DNA of 46,770 nucleotides from Williamwhitmania taraxaci (GTDB lineage Bacteria > Bacteroidota > Bacteroidia > Bacteroidales > Williamwhitmaniaceae): contig NZ_FMYP01000030.1 in NCBI RefSeq assembly GCF_900096565.1, positions 1-46,770 of the forward strand. Direction: 5' to 3'. The notes beneath the pieces are model-generated. The model saw only the letters and a list, made by a program, of their open reading frames with translations, did no database searches and was not told where the DNA came from. The position numbers were made by a program, and so were the translations under genes. Positions 33,486-41,815 of this stretch are shown here, one piece after another. The number at the start of each line of letters is the position of its first letter. The stretch's first letter is position 1.

Positions 33486-34904
33486 ATGGCGCGATTGTAC
33501 AAATTCGCTGGACTGCTCTTGCTTTTGCTCGTTGTAAGCATTACCCTTTTTTCTCAGAAAGTTTCGCTCCAGGGTTGTGCTCCTGAATACGATGGGATGG
33601 AGATTGTCTTTTATCGCTTTACCGATCGCATTTCGAATTCAACCGCCCAATTGGCAACCGTTAAACTTTCAACAGAAGGGTGCTTTAATACTCGTTTTGT
33701 GCTGGAGGAAACCACTCAAGTGTTCGTTGATCTTGGTGCTATTCGTGGTTATTTTTACGCAGAGAAAGGTAAGACCTACCACCTTATTCTTCCTCCCTAC
33801 ACCCCTTTACGTGAGGCCGACCGGTTGAATCCATATTTTAAGCCCGATGAGATTCATCTTGGGGTGGAAGAGTCATCACCCGGAGAGTTGAATTACCTCA
33901 TTGGAACATTCGATATTGTTTATAATGCCGAATACAACAGCGCCGTAAATAAGGCTTTTGAGCAAAAGAGCCTTGTGGAGGTTGACTCCTTGGTTTTGCG
34001 GCTTGATACCCTATACTCCAACTATCACCAGCCGTTCTTTGATGCCTATCGGTTATACCGAATGGGATTTCTTGAACAAATGACCATGCACCGGAAGGCG
34101 CGGGCCCTTTCAGATGCTTACTTTCTCAACAAACCGGTGCAGTATGCCAATCCTGCCTACATGGATCTATTTAATAAAGTTTATGACCGCTACTTTGTTT
34201 TTTACTCGCGCGCAAGCAGAGGGAAAGAATTAATCGACGCCATTGGTGCCAAGCATAGCTATGCCTTGCTGAAAAAGGTTCTACGCCAAAACGAGGTGCT
34301 TTCCAACGATACCTTGATGGAGGCGGTAGTCCTGAAGAGCCTGCACGATGGTTTTTACGACGATAAGTTTTCCCGCTCTTCTTTGCTTATAATATTAGAT
34401 TCCCTGTACTTCAATACTTCCATTCCCGAGCATAGGGTTATCGCCCAGAATATTCGGGAAAAGGTTACTAAACTATTGCCGGGATTTGTTCCACCAAAGT
34501 TTGAACTTTTCGATCTGGCAGGGAATAAGCACAGCCTCGATGAGTATAAAGGGAAATACGTTTATCTGAATTTTGGAACTTCGGCAAGCTATTCCTGCCT
34601 TCAGGAATTTAAGAGCATGGTGGCTATAAAAAAGAAGTATGACAAGTATCTCACAATTGTCTCAATCATGTCCGACGAAAGTGAGGCGGAACTGAAAAGT
34701 TTTGTGGAGCAAACTGGGTATGACTGGATATTTTTGTACTACAAGAATAAACCGGAGGTAATAACCGATTTTGATGTTCGTGCTTTTCCCTCTTTTTTTG
34801 TGATTGCACCCGATGGCCGGATTCTTATTTCTCCTGCAGCGGCACCTTCCGAAAAATTTGAATTGAAATTTTTTGACCTGCTTAAGTCGCGGGGCGACCT
34901 ATAG
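33486..34904 (+). CDS. Exported TlpA/AhpC-like thioredoxin-fold protein with incomplete active site
   Basis: 472 residues with an N-terminal signal peptide (about 1-24, KFAGLLLLLLVVSITLFSQ). Residues about 25-330 are an uncharacterised N-terminal region of the kind seen in Bacteroidota TlpA-like proteins. The C-terminal domain (about 335-472) has the thioredoxin fold: FELFDLAGNKHSLDEYKGKY, YVYLNFGTSASYSCLQEF, and AFPSFFVIAPDGRILI with the cis-Pro. At the active site the usual W-C-x-x-C reads A-S-Y-S-C: the first Cys is Ser368, with only Cys371 left. A normal thiol-disulfide exchange is therefore unlikely. The stop overlaps the NUDIX gene on the opposite strand by 6 bases. A binding or peroxidase-like role is possible but unproven. 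Confidence 0.8.
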   Translation: MARLYKFAGLLLLLLVVSITLFSQKVSLQGCAPEYDGMEIVFYRFTDRISNSTAQLATVKLSTEGCFNTRFVLEETTQVFVDLGAIRGYFYAEKGKTYHLILPPYTPLREADRLNPYFKPDEIHLGVEESSPGELNYLIGTFDIVYNAEYNSAVNKAFEQKSLVEVDSLVLRLDTLYSNYHQPFFDAYRLYRMGFLEQMTMHRKARALSDAYFLNKPVQYANPAYMDLFNKVYDRYFVFYSRASRGKELIDAIGAKHSYALLKKVLRQNEVLSNDTLMEAVVLKSLHDGFYDDKFSRSSLLIILDSLYFNTSIPEHRVIAQNIREKVTKLLPGFVPPKFELFDLAGNKHSLDEYKGKYVYLNFGTSASYSCLQEFKSMVAIKKKYDKYLTIVSIMSDESEAELKSFVEQTGYDWIFLYYKNKPEVITDFDVRAFPSFFVIAPDGRILISPAAAPSEKFELKFFDLLKSRGDL

Positions 34905-35516
34905 TTGCTGGACACCCCTTACGAAGATGTCGAGAAGTGAGTTGTAGGTGTTTGCTAGATATGTGTCTATTTCAATCGGGTTTACCCAGCGAACTTCATG
35001 GATATCTTCTTCGAGTTGTGGTGTTGGTGTCTCGGTTCCATTGAACCGCATTAGAAACCAGTACGTTTTCTTGATGGATGGGATTCCATTGAGCTTATAG
35101 GTATGGTAGGTTTCTCCAAGTGAGCATTCAATGGAAATGTTTTGTATCCCACATTCCTCCTCTACTTCGCGTAGAGCTGTTTCACTTGGGATTTCGCCTT
35201 CCTCTGCTTTACCCTTGGGTAGATCCCATTTTTTGTGCCGGTTTATCAATAGAATTTCGCCTGCCGGGTTTACTACAAAGCCGCCTGCTGCGGTAATTGG
35301 CATAAAGTGGAAGTTGAAAACCTTAAAGGTCTCCTTGGGGTTTTCCGAAACAATTACTAGGCAGTGAATACTCGAAGTGTTGTGGAAAAACCTTAATATG
35401 CGCGAAATTTCACCATTATCTTGGATGAAATAAAAAAAAGCTTCGTTTAACCCGGCTACTTGAAAGTCTTTACTTACGAACTCAATTGACCTGTGGTTGA
35501 AAAAAACTTTATACAT
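34899..35516 (-). CDS. NUDIX hydrolase
   Basis: 205 residues from the ATG at 35514-35516. The NUDIX box is present as GKAEEGEIPSETALREVEEE followed by CGI (about residues 100-122), with the G-x5-E-x7-R-E-x-x-E-E pattern. About 75 extra residues precede it (KVFFNHRSIEFVSKDFQVAG) and are not shared with the plain NUDIX core. It would hydrolyse a nucleoside diphosphate linked to some group X, such as an oxidised nucleotide, NDP-sugar or dinucleoside polyphosphate; the substrate is not readable. Its start codon is only 7 bases from the divergent pyrE ATG, and it converges with the thioredoxin-fold gene. Confidence 0.85.
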   Translation of the reverse strand: MYKVFFNHRSIEFVSKDFQVAGLNEAFFYFIQDNGEISRILRFFHNTSSIHCLVIVSENPKETFKVFNFHFMPITAAGGFVVNPAGEILLINRHKKWDLPKGKAEEGEIPSETALREVEEECGIQNISIECSLGETYHTYKLNGIPSIKKTYWFLMRFNGTETPTPQLEEDIHEVRWVNPIEIDTYLANTYNSLLDIFVRGVQQL

Positions 35517-35519
35517 TTG
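35512..35519 (+). promoter_or_regulatory. -7 promoter element (TACATTTG) directly before pyrE
   Basis: TACATTTG matches TAnnTTTG and ends 4 bases before the pyrE ATG, so transcription would begin at or near the start codon (leaderless or nearly so). The -33 partner is an ATTG at 35485-35488 with 23-base spacing, longer than usual. The element overlaps the divergent NUDIX start codon. Confidence 0.4.
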
Positions 35520-35523
35520 CGTT

Positions 35524-36156
35524 ATGAAAAGTATAGAAAAACTGATAGCGCGGGAATTGTTGCAAATTAATGCAATTAAATTAAATCCTGCAAATCCATT
35601 TGTGTGGGCCTCGGGTTGGAATTCCCCAATATACTGTGATAATAGAAAGACATTAGCTTATCCTTCTGTAAGAGGTGATATTCGTAATGCATTCTGTAAA
35701 TTGCTTAAGGAAGAGTTTCCTACTGCTAATGCCATTGCCGGTGTTGCCACTGGAGCAATTGCTCATGGTGTACTTGTTGCCGAGGCGTTGGATATGCCGT
35801 TTTCCTATGTTCGATCGGCACCCAAAGGTCATGGCCTTACGAATCTTATTGAGGGTGAGATCAAATTTGGGCAAAAGGTTGTCGTTATAGAGGATCTTAT
35901 ATCTACAGGAGCAAGTAGTTTGGCTGCAGTGGAGGCATTGCGTAATGCCGGTTGCGATGTTTTGGGTATGATGGCCATCTTTACCTATGGATTTCCGCAG
36001 GCTCAGTTGGCTTTTGAAAAGGCAGGTTGCAAGCTGGTTACACTCAGCAACTATGAAGTGCTCATTCCCGAAGCCATTGAAATGAACTACGTCGATTCGG
36101 CAAGCCTCGAAACTTTGGGCAAGTGGCGCAATAGCCCTGAAACCTGGAATAAATAA
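35524..36156 (+). CDS. pyrE: Orotate phosphoribosyltransferase
   Basis: 210 residues from the ATG at 35524; the nine codons before it would reach into the promoter-like TACATTTG. PyrE transfers orotate to PRPP, the fifth step of pyrimidine synthesis. The key segments are NPFVWASGWNSPIYCDNRKT near the N-terminus, SAPKGHGLTNLIEGE (the flexible catalytic loop), and the PRPP-binding motif VVVIEDLISTGASSL (about 122-136). SRPBCC protein follows after 6 bases and is likely co-transcribed. Confidence 0.95.
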   Translation: MKSIEKLIARELLQINAIKLNPANPFVWASGWNSPIYCDNRKTLAYPSVRGDIRNAFCKLLKEEFPTANAIAGVATGAIAHGVLVAEALDMPFSYVRSAPKGHGLTNLIEGEIKFGQKVVVIEDLISTGASSLAAVEALRNAGCDVLGMMAIFTYGFPQAQLAFEKAGCKLVTLSNYEVLIPEAIEMNYVDSASLETLGKWRNSPETWNK

Positions 36157-36162
36157 TAAAAT

Positions 36163-36567
36163 ATGGATACATACGAAAGCAAGGTCGTTACGATTGTTCG
36201 TAACGATCAGGAGATTTTTGATTTTATCTCAAAGTTTAGCAATTTCACACCTTTCATTCCCTCCGATAAGGTTGATAGCTGGACGGCCACCGAAGATACC
36301 TGTCGAATTAAAGTTAAAGGAATTGAAACAGGACTAAAAATCATTGAACGAGAGCCATTCAAAACAATTAAGATTTCCGGAGATGGGGCGCCAATCGATT
36401 TTTCCTTGTGGGTTCAGTTAAAGCAGGTTGGTGAGAAGGATACCAAACTTAAACTTACCATCAAGGCCGATCTCAATTTTATGATGAAGGCACTCTTGAA
36501 AAACAAACTAACTGAAGGACTAGATGCTATGGCCGATCATATTGCGATGGTGTTTAATAAATCATAG
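36163..36567 (+). CDS. SRPBCC-fold (START/ligand-binding) family protein
   Basis: 134 residues, no signal peptide or membrane segment. Begins MDTYESKVVTIVRNDQEIFD, with FISKFSNFTPFIPSD and the GIETGLKIIEREPFKTIKIS strand pattern of the SRPBCC hydrophobic-cavity fold, and a C-terminal helix ending AMADHIAMVFNK. Ligand unknown. In Bacteroidota a SRPBCC gene is often found beside pyrE, as here. It is the last gene before a bidirectional terminator. Confidence 0.75.
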   Translation: MDTYESKVVTIVRNDQEIFDFISKFSNFTPFIPSDKVDSWTATEDTCRIKVKGIETGLKIIEREPFKTIKISGDGAPIDFSLWVQLKQVGEKDTKLKLTIKADLNFMMKALLKNKLTEGLDAMADHIAMVFNKS

Positions 36568-36680
36568 ATACTTCGGTTTGATCATGAGGTGAACTAAATG
36601 GATGGTGGTTGACCGAGTGTTGTGATATATTAGCGAATTGTTTCACTCTTTGGTGATCCGTTTTGGTTACAATTCATTAT

Positions 36681-36726
36681 AAAAATGCAAGCGGACTTGA
36701 TTTTAATTCAAGTCCGCTTGCTTTTG
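36681..36726. terminator. Bidirectional terminator between the SRPBCC gene and birA
   Basis: gcaagcggacttga (36687-36700) and tcaagtccgcttgc (36708-36721) form a perfect 14-base-pair stem, flanked by AAAAA on one side and TTTT on the other, between two convergent genes. Confidence 0.92.
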
Positions 36727-36743
36727 TGCTTATAAGCAATAGT

Positions 36744-37490
36744 TTAGAGAATGTATCCAACCTCTTTAAAGGCATAGGCTGTTTGATTGCCGTTGGCAAC
36801 TTCCAGTATGAGCTCACCCGATTGCCGTATGTCTGCTATTTTGGCAGTAAATTGTCCTTTGTCAGTCTCGAACAGGTGATAGCCCTCCTTTCGAAAGAGT
36901 CTACGCTTGTAGTCGGCGTGAATCTCTTCATACATTTCCGCCTTAATTCTCTCCATTTGTGCAAAGAAGGATCGAACCAAAACTTCCAGTAGTTTTTCTA
37001 AATCGTATTCTTTTTTTGTGGCAATATTCATCGATGTTGGATTTGGCAAACTTTCGGGAAAACTTTCTTGGTTAACGTTTATGCCAATGCCTGCAATTGA
37101 GTAATCGATGGAACTGCCCATGATGGAGTGCTCGAGCAGTAGACCTCCGATTTTTTTGTCATCGACATAAATGTCGTTTGGCCACTTTATGGCCACTGTG
37201 TTGTTCGGGATTAAATCCGATAATACCTCGGCAATTGCAATTGCAGTGGCTTGTGATAATGAGAATTGCCGATTGATGGGGAGGTAATGTGGGTAGATAA
37301 TTATGCTGAATGTGAGGTTTTTGCCAGGCTCTACAAGCCACTTGTTATCGCGTTGGCCCCGTCCGTTCGATTGTTCCATGGCCCAAATTACTGTTTCTAA
37401 TTCGGGTCTTTGGGTTGCAACCATTTGGTGCGCAAAACTGTTGGTAGAGTCAATTACCGGGTACTTGAGAAGTTGAATTTGGCTGCTCAT
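36744..37490 (-). CDS. birA: Biotin--[acetyl-CoA-carboxylase] ligase
   Basis: 248 residues from the ATG at 37488-37490; a TTG eight codons upstream is open but not needed. The ligase attaches biotin to carboxylase carrier proteins through biotinyl-AMP. The signature MEQSNGRGQRDNKWLVEPGK (about 45-64) carries the G-R-G-x-x-x-x-x-W loop, and KWPNDIYVDDKKIGGLL (about 108-124) is the second conserved block. There is no N-terminal winged helix, so it is the monofunctional form with no repressor activity. It converges on the SRPBCC gene across a shared terminator and is divergent from rsfS; TACATTTG at 37519-37512 on this strand is a possible -7 element. Confidence 0.93.
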   Translation of the reverse strand: MSSQIQLLKYPVIDSTNSFAHQMVATQRPELETVIWAMEQSNGRGQRDNKWLVEPGKNLTFSIIIYPHYLPINRQFSLSQATAIAIAEVLSDLIPNNTVAIKWPNDIYVDDKKIGGLLLEHSIMGSSIDYSIAGIGINVNQESFPESLPNPTSMNIATKKEYDLEKLLEVLVRSFFAQMERIKAEMYEEIHADYKRRLFRKEGYHLFETDKGQFTAKIADIRQSGELILEVANGNQTAYAFKEVGYIL

Positions 37491-37648
37491 GCTTTTCAAA
37501 CTTTTAAGGTGCAAATGTAAGAAAGGTAAACCACAATGACAGGTTTGGCGCTATGGAATTAAATGCGCACCTGCCAGAAAGGCAATGTTATTAATGAAAA
37601 AAAATTACCTTTGCGTTCAGAAATAAGTAGTTTTTGATTTTAGATTTG

Positions 37649-38020
37649 ATGATGAAGAAGACAGTTGACACTGAGGGACTTTTGGCCGCGATTGTAGAAG
37701 GAATTCAAAATAAAAAAGGACATGGCGTTGTAGCTCTAGACATGAGAACACTCCATAATGCAGTTTGCTCCTACTATATTATTTGCAATGCTGATTCTGG
37801 CATACAAGTTGAAGCAATAGGGCAGTCTATAGAAGAAGTGGTATTGGAAAAATGCGGTGAGAAAGTTTTGCGCACCGATGGATACCAAAATGCCTACTGG
37901 GTGGTTTTGGATTACTTCGACATAATGGTTCACGTATTTCGTACCGAGGCACGCGACTTTTATAGACTTGACCAACTCTGGGCTGACGCTAAAACCGAGA
38001 TATATAAGGATCTCGATTAG
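37649..38020 (+). CDS. rsfS: Ribosome silencing factor RsfS
   Basis: About 123 residues from the ATG at 37649. RsfS (DUF143) binds L14 on the 50S subunit and blocks subunit joining under starvation. The family block is ALDMRTLHNAVCSYYIICNA, then GIQVEAIGQSIEE, with the conserved G-Y-Q-N-A-Y-W-V-V-L-D-Y-F-D and a C-terminal RDFYRLDQLWAD. TACCTTTG at 37606-37613 gives a possible -7 element. ftsH follows after 31 bases, a common arrangement in this phylum. Confidence 0.93.
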   Translation: MMKKTVDTEGLLAAIVEGIQNKKGHGVVALDMRTLHNAVCSYYIICNADSGIQVEAIGQSIEEVVLEKCGEKVLRTDGYQNAYWVVLDYFDIMVHVFRTEARDFYRLDQLWADAKTEIYKDLD

Positions 38021-38051
38021 CATTGTCTAAAAAAACAAAAGATATTTGATT

Positions 38052-40031
38052 ATGGATAATGAGTTAAACAGCAGCAAATCACCAAAACAGAAATTTAGTA
38101 TTTACTGGGTTTACGGATTGGTTGCTATTGCCCTTATTGGGATGCAGTTTTTCTTCAGCGCCGGAAGCGCCGTAGAAACCAACTGGCAAGATGTGAAGAT
38201 GAAAATGCTTGCCAAGGGGGATGTGCAAAAGATTGTATCTGTGCGCAATAAAGGCCGTGTGGATGTTTATCTCAAAGAGAAGAGTATTCCTACATACAAG
38301 GACCAACTCTCTAAGGGTGTGTCTCAGGTGCCCAAGGCTGGACCTCACTTCTTTTTTACCATTGGTAATGTAGAAACCTTTGAGAAGAACCTAAGCGAGG
38401 CTCAAACTGCAACGCCTGAGGCCGAAAAGATTTATCCCGAGTATATCGAGGAGTCCGACTACTATAGCATACTAGGATGGTTACTGCCATTCCTGTTGAT
38501 TATTGGTTTTTGGGTATTCATATTTCGTAGGATGAATCGTGGTGCCGGCGGTGGCGGTGGCGGTAATATTTTCAATGTAGGTAAATCGCGAGCTCAACTT
38601 TTTGATAAGGAATCAAACGTAAAAATCAACTTCAGCGATGTTGCCGGTCTCGAAGAGGCCAAGGTAGAAATCATGGAGATTGTTGATTTCCTTAAGAATC
38701 CAAAAAAATACACCGACCTAGGAGGTAAAATTCCTAAGGGTGCCTTGTTAGTTGGACCTCCGGGTACCGGAAAAACGCTGTTGGCTAAGGCTGTTGCCGG
38801 AGAAGCGAATGTGCCATTCTTCTCTCTCAGTGGATCCGATTTCGTTGAAATGTTTGTTGGAGTTGGCGCCTCAAGGGTAAGAGACCTCTTTAAACAGGCA
38901 AAAGAAAAATCTCCATGTATAGTATTTATTGACGAGATCGATGCAATTGGTAGAGCGCGTGGTAAAAACGCAAACTTTTCTTCAAACGATGAGCGTGAGA
39001 ATACCCTCAACCAACTTCTTACCGAGATGGATGGTTTTGGAACGAACAGTGGTGTAATCATTTTGGCCGCAACTAACCGTGCCGATATTCTCGATAGGGC
39101 TTTACTTCGTGCCGGTCGTTTCGATAGACAAATACACGTAGAACTTCCCGATTCCAAAGAACGTCTGGAGATATTTAAGGTCCACTTGCGACCACTGAAA
39201 CTTCCAGCAGTTTTCGATAGTGAGTTCCTTGCAAAGCAGACTCCCGGATTCTCCGGTGCCGATATTGCAAATGTTTGTAATGAAGCAGCGCTTATTGCTG
39301 CACGTAAAAATAAAGATGTTGTTGAAAAACAAGATTTTCTCGATGCAGTAGATCGAATTGTCGCTGGTTTAGAGAAGAAGAATAAGATAATATCACTAGA
39401 AGAAAAGCGGGTAATTGCTTTCCATGAGGGCGGCCATGCTACTGTTAGCTGGTTGTTGGAACATGCCAACCCACTCCTAAAGGTTACCATTATTCCTCGC
39501 GGACGTTCATTGGGCGCAGCATGGTATTTGCCCGAAGAGCGTATGATTACAACCAAGGAGCAACTCTTGGACGAGATGTGCGCAACCCTTGGTGGTCGTG
39601 CTTCGGAAGAGGTGGTTTTTGGAAAGGTCTCCACTGGCGCGCTGAACGACCTCGAAAAGGTTACTAAGCAAGCTTATGCCATGGTTACCTATTTTGGTAT
39701 GAGCGAAAAGGTAGGTAATTTAAGTTTCTATGATTCTTCTGGACAATCAGAGTTTTCGTTTGGTAAACCATACTCGGAAGAAACGGCAAAACTGATTGAT
39801 GCCGAAGTGAAAGAACTTGTGGCTCGGGAATACGACCGCGCAAAGGTTGTTTTGCGGGAGCATATGGATGGCCTAACTCAGCTGGCCGAGCAGTTGCTTG
39901 AGCGAGAGGTTATCTTTAGCGACGACCTTGAGGTTTTGTTTGGTAAGCGAAAAGGGGTTACTCCTCCAGCGTTAGAGCGCGAGCAACCAAGTTTGACAGG
40001 TATCGATAACAAGGATAAAGTAATTGAATAA
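38052..40031 (+). CDS. ftsH: ATP-dependent zinc metalloprotease FtsH
   Basis: 659 residues from the ATG at 38052. Two membrane segments: about 16-36 (IYWVYGLVAIALIGMQFFF) and about 138-160 (ILGWLLPFLLIIGFWVFIF), with a periplasmic domain between. A Gly-rich linker leads to the AAA+ module: GPPGTGKT (235-242), the SGSDFVEMFVGVGASRVRDL segment, Walker B FIDEIDAIG, and the second region of homology ending in R-A-G-R-F-D-R. The zinc protease motif HEGGH is at 458-462, with the third ligand Asp near 532 in LNDLEKVTKQAYAMV. FtsH degrades membrane and short-lived proteins. Next gene begins 2 bases after the stop. Confidence 0.97.
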   Translation: MDNELNSSKSPKQKFSIYWVYGLVAIALIGMQFFFSAGSAVETNWQDVKMKMLAKGDVQKIVSVRNKGRVDVYLKEKSIPTYKDQLSKGVSQVPKAGPHFFFTIGNVETFEKNLSEAQTATPEAEKIYPEYIEESDYYSILGWLLPFLLIIGFWVFIFRRMNRGAGGGGGGNIFNVGKSRAQLFDKESNVKINFSDVAGLEEAKVEIMEIVDFLKNPKKYTDLGGKIPKGALLVGPPGTGKTLLAKAVAGEANVPFFSLSGSDFVEMFVGVGASRVRDLFKQAKEKSPCIVFIDEIDAIGRARGKNANFSSNDERENTLNQLLTEMDGFGTNSGVIILAATNRADILDRALLRAGRFDRQIHVELPDSKERLEIFKVHLRPLKLPAVFDSEFLAKQTPGFSGADIANVCNEAALIAARKNKDVVEKQDFLDAVDRIVAGLEKKNKIISLEEKRVIAFHEGGHATVSWLLEHANPLLKVTIIPRGRSLGAAWYLPEERMITTKEQLLDEMCATLGGRASEEVVFGKVSTGALNDLEKVTKQAYAMVTYFGMSEKVGNLSFYDSSGQSEFSFGKPYSEETAKLIDAEVKELVAREYDRAKVVLREHMDGLTQLAEQLLEREVIFSDDLEVLFGKRKGVTPPALEREQPSLTGIDNKDKVIE

Positions 40032-40033
40032 TC

Positions 40034-40231
40034 ATGGAAGGTTGGGTTGCTGTTTATTGTTGTGATCAAATTTTTAAGGCCGAATTGGCCCGCCAACATC
40101 TTGCCAATAATGACCTTATGGCTATGGTGGTAAATAAGAAGGATTCTTTTTATGTTACCATTGGAGATGTGGAGGTTTATGTGGCTCAAGAAGACGTAGA
40201 GATGGCAACCAACCTGTTAAAAGATTTTTAA
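40034..40231 (+). CDS. DUF2007 protein (putative signal transducing protein)
   Basis: 65 residues, MEGWVAVYCCDQIFKAELAR at the start and VEVYVAQEDVEMATNLLKDF at the end, a typical DUF2007 length and pattern (beta-alpha-beta ferredoxin-like fold). No catalytic residues stand out and no membrane segment. It is packed between ftsH (2 bases) and cdsA (1 base), so it is translated from the same mRNA. Function is unknown; the label of signal transduction is only a family name. Confidence 0.82.
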   Translation: MEGWVAVYCCDQIFKAELARQHLANNDLMAMVVNKKDSFYVTIGDVEVYVAQEDVEMATNLLKDF

Positions 40232-40232
40232 A

Positions 40233-41066
40233 TTGAAGCTTAGCAACTTTGTAATTCGAGCAATTAGCGGGATTGTCTTCGCAGTTTTGGTAATCGGGAG
40301 CGTTTACCTCGGACAGATAACCTTTGCATTACTAATGGGGGCCATATTGGTTGGCTCCCTTTTTGAGTTTTATCGCCTTTCGTTAAAAGTGCGGGTAAGA
40401 CCCCAAATGTTCCTTGGTGTAGCGTTAGGTTTGTTGCTGTTTCTATGCACCTATTTGCATGCCAGTGGTAGCGTCGATTTGCCTATAATGTTTTATGCCT
40501 TCATCCCTCTGAGTATGGGGGTTTTTGTTGTGGAGATGTATAGGAACCACAGTCGACCATTTACCAATATAGCCTATACCTTACTTGGCATTGTATATAT
40601 TGCTGGTCCCTTATCCTTAATGAACTATATTGCGTTTACACCTTCTATTGGTGGCGCAACTTATGATTTTGGGTTAGTGCTTGGTTTTTTTCTGTTGCTT
40701 TGGGCCAATGATACCGGTGCCTATTTGGTGGGGATGTCCATTGGAAAGCATCGCCTATTTCCTCGTATTTCTCCAAAGAAATCGTGGGAAGGTTTCTTTG
40801 GCGGTATAGCTATTGCGATGGGAATGGGAGCATTACTCTCGCAGTTATTCACCGATTTGCCCATTCACGTATGGTTGGTTATGGCCCTAATTGTATCGGT
40901 AGCTGGTGTGTTTGGCGATTTAATAGAATCGATGTATAAACGGAGCCTTCAGGTTAAGGATTCTGGCAATATTATGCCGGGTCATGGTGGTTTTCTTGAT
41001 CGATTTGATGCGGTATTTTTTGCATCTCCAATAGTTTTTGTTTATTTGCAGTTGATAGTTGTTTAA
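40233..41066 (+). CDS. cdsA: Phosphatidate cytidylyltransferase
   Basis: 277 residues. The start is a TTG at 40233, immediately after the DUF2007 stop; the N-terminus KLSNFVIRAISGIVFAVLVI is normal for CdsA and there is no ATG nearby. It makes CDP-diacylglycerol from phosphatidate and CTP, the entry to phospholipid synthesis. About eight membrane segments. The CDP-diacylglycerol synthase signature is near the end: SMYKRSLQVKDSG followed by NIMPGHGGFLDRFDAVFF (about residues 232-263). psd follows after 17 bases. Confidence 0.94.
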   Translation: MKLSNFVIRAISGIVFAVLVIGSVYLGQITFALLMGAILVGSLFEFYRLSLKVRVRPQMFLGVALGLLLFLCTYLHASGSVDLPIMFYAFIPLSMGVFVVEMYRNHSRPFTNIAYTLLGIVYIAGPLSLMNYIAFTPSIGGATYDFGLVLGFFLLLWANDTGAYLVGMSIGKHRLFPRISPKKSWEGFFGGIAIAMGMGALLSQLFTDLPIHVWLVMALIVSVAGVFGDLIESMYKRSLQVKDSGNIMPGHGGFLDRFDAVFFASPIVFVYLQLIVV

Positions 41067-41083
41067 CCATTAAGAAAAAATAG

Positions 41084-41737
41084 ATGCGCATACATAAGGA
41101 AGGGTTTGGTATTATTCGAGGATTGTTGATTGGGTTGCTTGTAGCCAACCTTTTGTTCTTCTATTTCTTACCCGTATACGTTTTTGGCTTTCTTGCCTTC
41201 GTTTCATTGTTCCTCTTAGTTTTTACTTTACGGTTTTTCAGAGTGCCTGTTCGCGTTGTTCAGCATGAGGAGGGAATGCTGCTTTCTCCTTGCGATGGCA
41301 CCGTTGTCGTAATTGAAGAGGTTGTTGAAAATGAATTCTTTAAGGAACCACGCATTCAGGTTTCTATCTTTATGTCGGTTTGGAATGTACATATCAACTG
41401 GTTCTCGTTTAAAGGAACTGTTGAGTATTTTCGTCACCATCAAGGAAAGTATCTGGTTGCTTGGCATCCTAAATCGTCGGAGCTTAACGAGCGCACCAGT
41501 GTTGTAGTTCGTCACTCAAATGGTACTGCTATCCTTTTTCGCCAAATTGCTGGATATGTAGCCCGCCGTATTATTTGTTATGCTAAGGAGGGAACTCCGG
41601 TTAATGCCGGTGAGCAAATGGGATTCATTAAGTTTGGCTCAAGGGTAGACATATTTCTGCCTCTCGATGCCAAGATTGAGGTGTCCTTGAACCAAAAGGT
41701 TGTTGGAACCCAAACCAATATTGCAAGGTTTAAATAA
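41084..41737 (+). CDS. psd: Phosphatidylserine decarboxylase proenzyme (short/archaeal-type)
   Basis: 217 residues. It decarboxylates phosphatidylserine to phosphatidylethanolamine. Two membrane segments lie in the first 50 residues. The catalytic body has the segment VFMSVWNVHINW-like block (SIFMSVWNVHINWFSFKGTV, about 103-122) and the autocleavage site Gly185-Ser186 in FIKFGSRVDIF, from which the pyruvoyl cofactor would form. The length is typical of the short form found in Bacteroidota rather than the longer E. coli one. It is the last gene of the operon and ends in a strong bidirectional terminator. A pssA gene is not seen nearby. Confidence 0.93.
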   Translation: MRIHKEGFGIIRGLLIGLLVANLLFFYFLPVYVFGFLAFVSLFLLVFTLRFFRVPVRVVQHEEGMLLSPCDGTVVVIEEVVENEFFKEPRIQVSIFMSVWNVHINWFSFKGTVEYFRHHQGKYLVAWHPKSSELNERTSVVVRHSNGTAILFRQIAGYVARRIICYAKEGTPVNAGEQMGFIKFGSRVDIFLPLDAKIEVSLNQKVVGTQTNIARFK

Positions 41738-41756
41738 CCTTCGAACGACACCACAC

Positions 41757-41796
41757 AAAAAATGAGGAATATGTTTTGGCATATTCCTCATTTTTT
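41757..41796. terminator. Bidirectional terminator between psd and EamA gene
   Basis: aaaaaatgaggaatatg (41757-41773) pairs over 17 bases with catattcctcatttttt (41780-41796) around a 6-base loop, between convergent genes. Confidence 0.92.
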
Positions 41797-41815
41797 TGTG
41801 ATACGATTCTGTTAA

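Noticed and set aside
38594-39634. Long minus-strand frame (346 codons) opposite ftsH
   Set aside because: It is antisense to the AAA+ region of ftsH, Ser-rich, with no motif; a shadow of codon bias.
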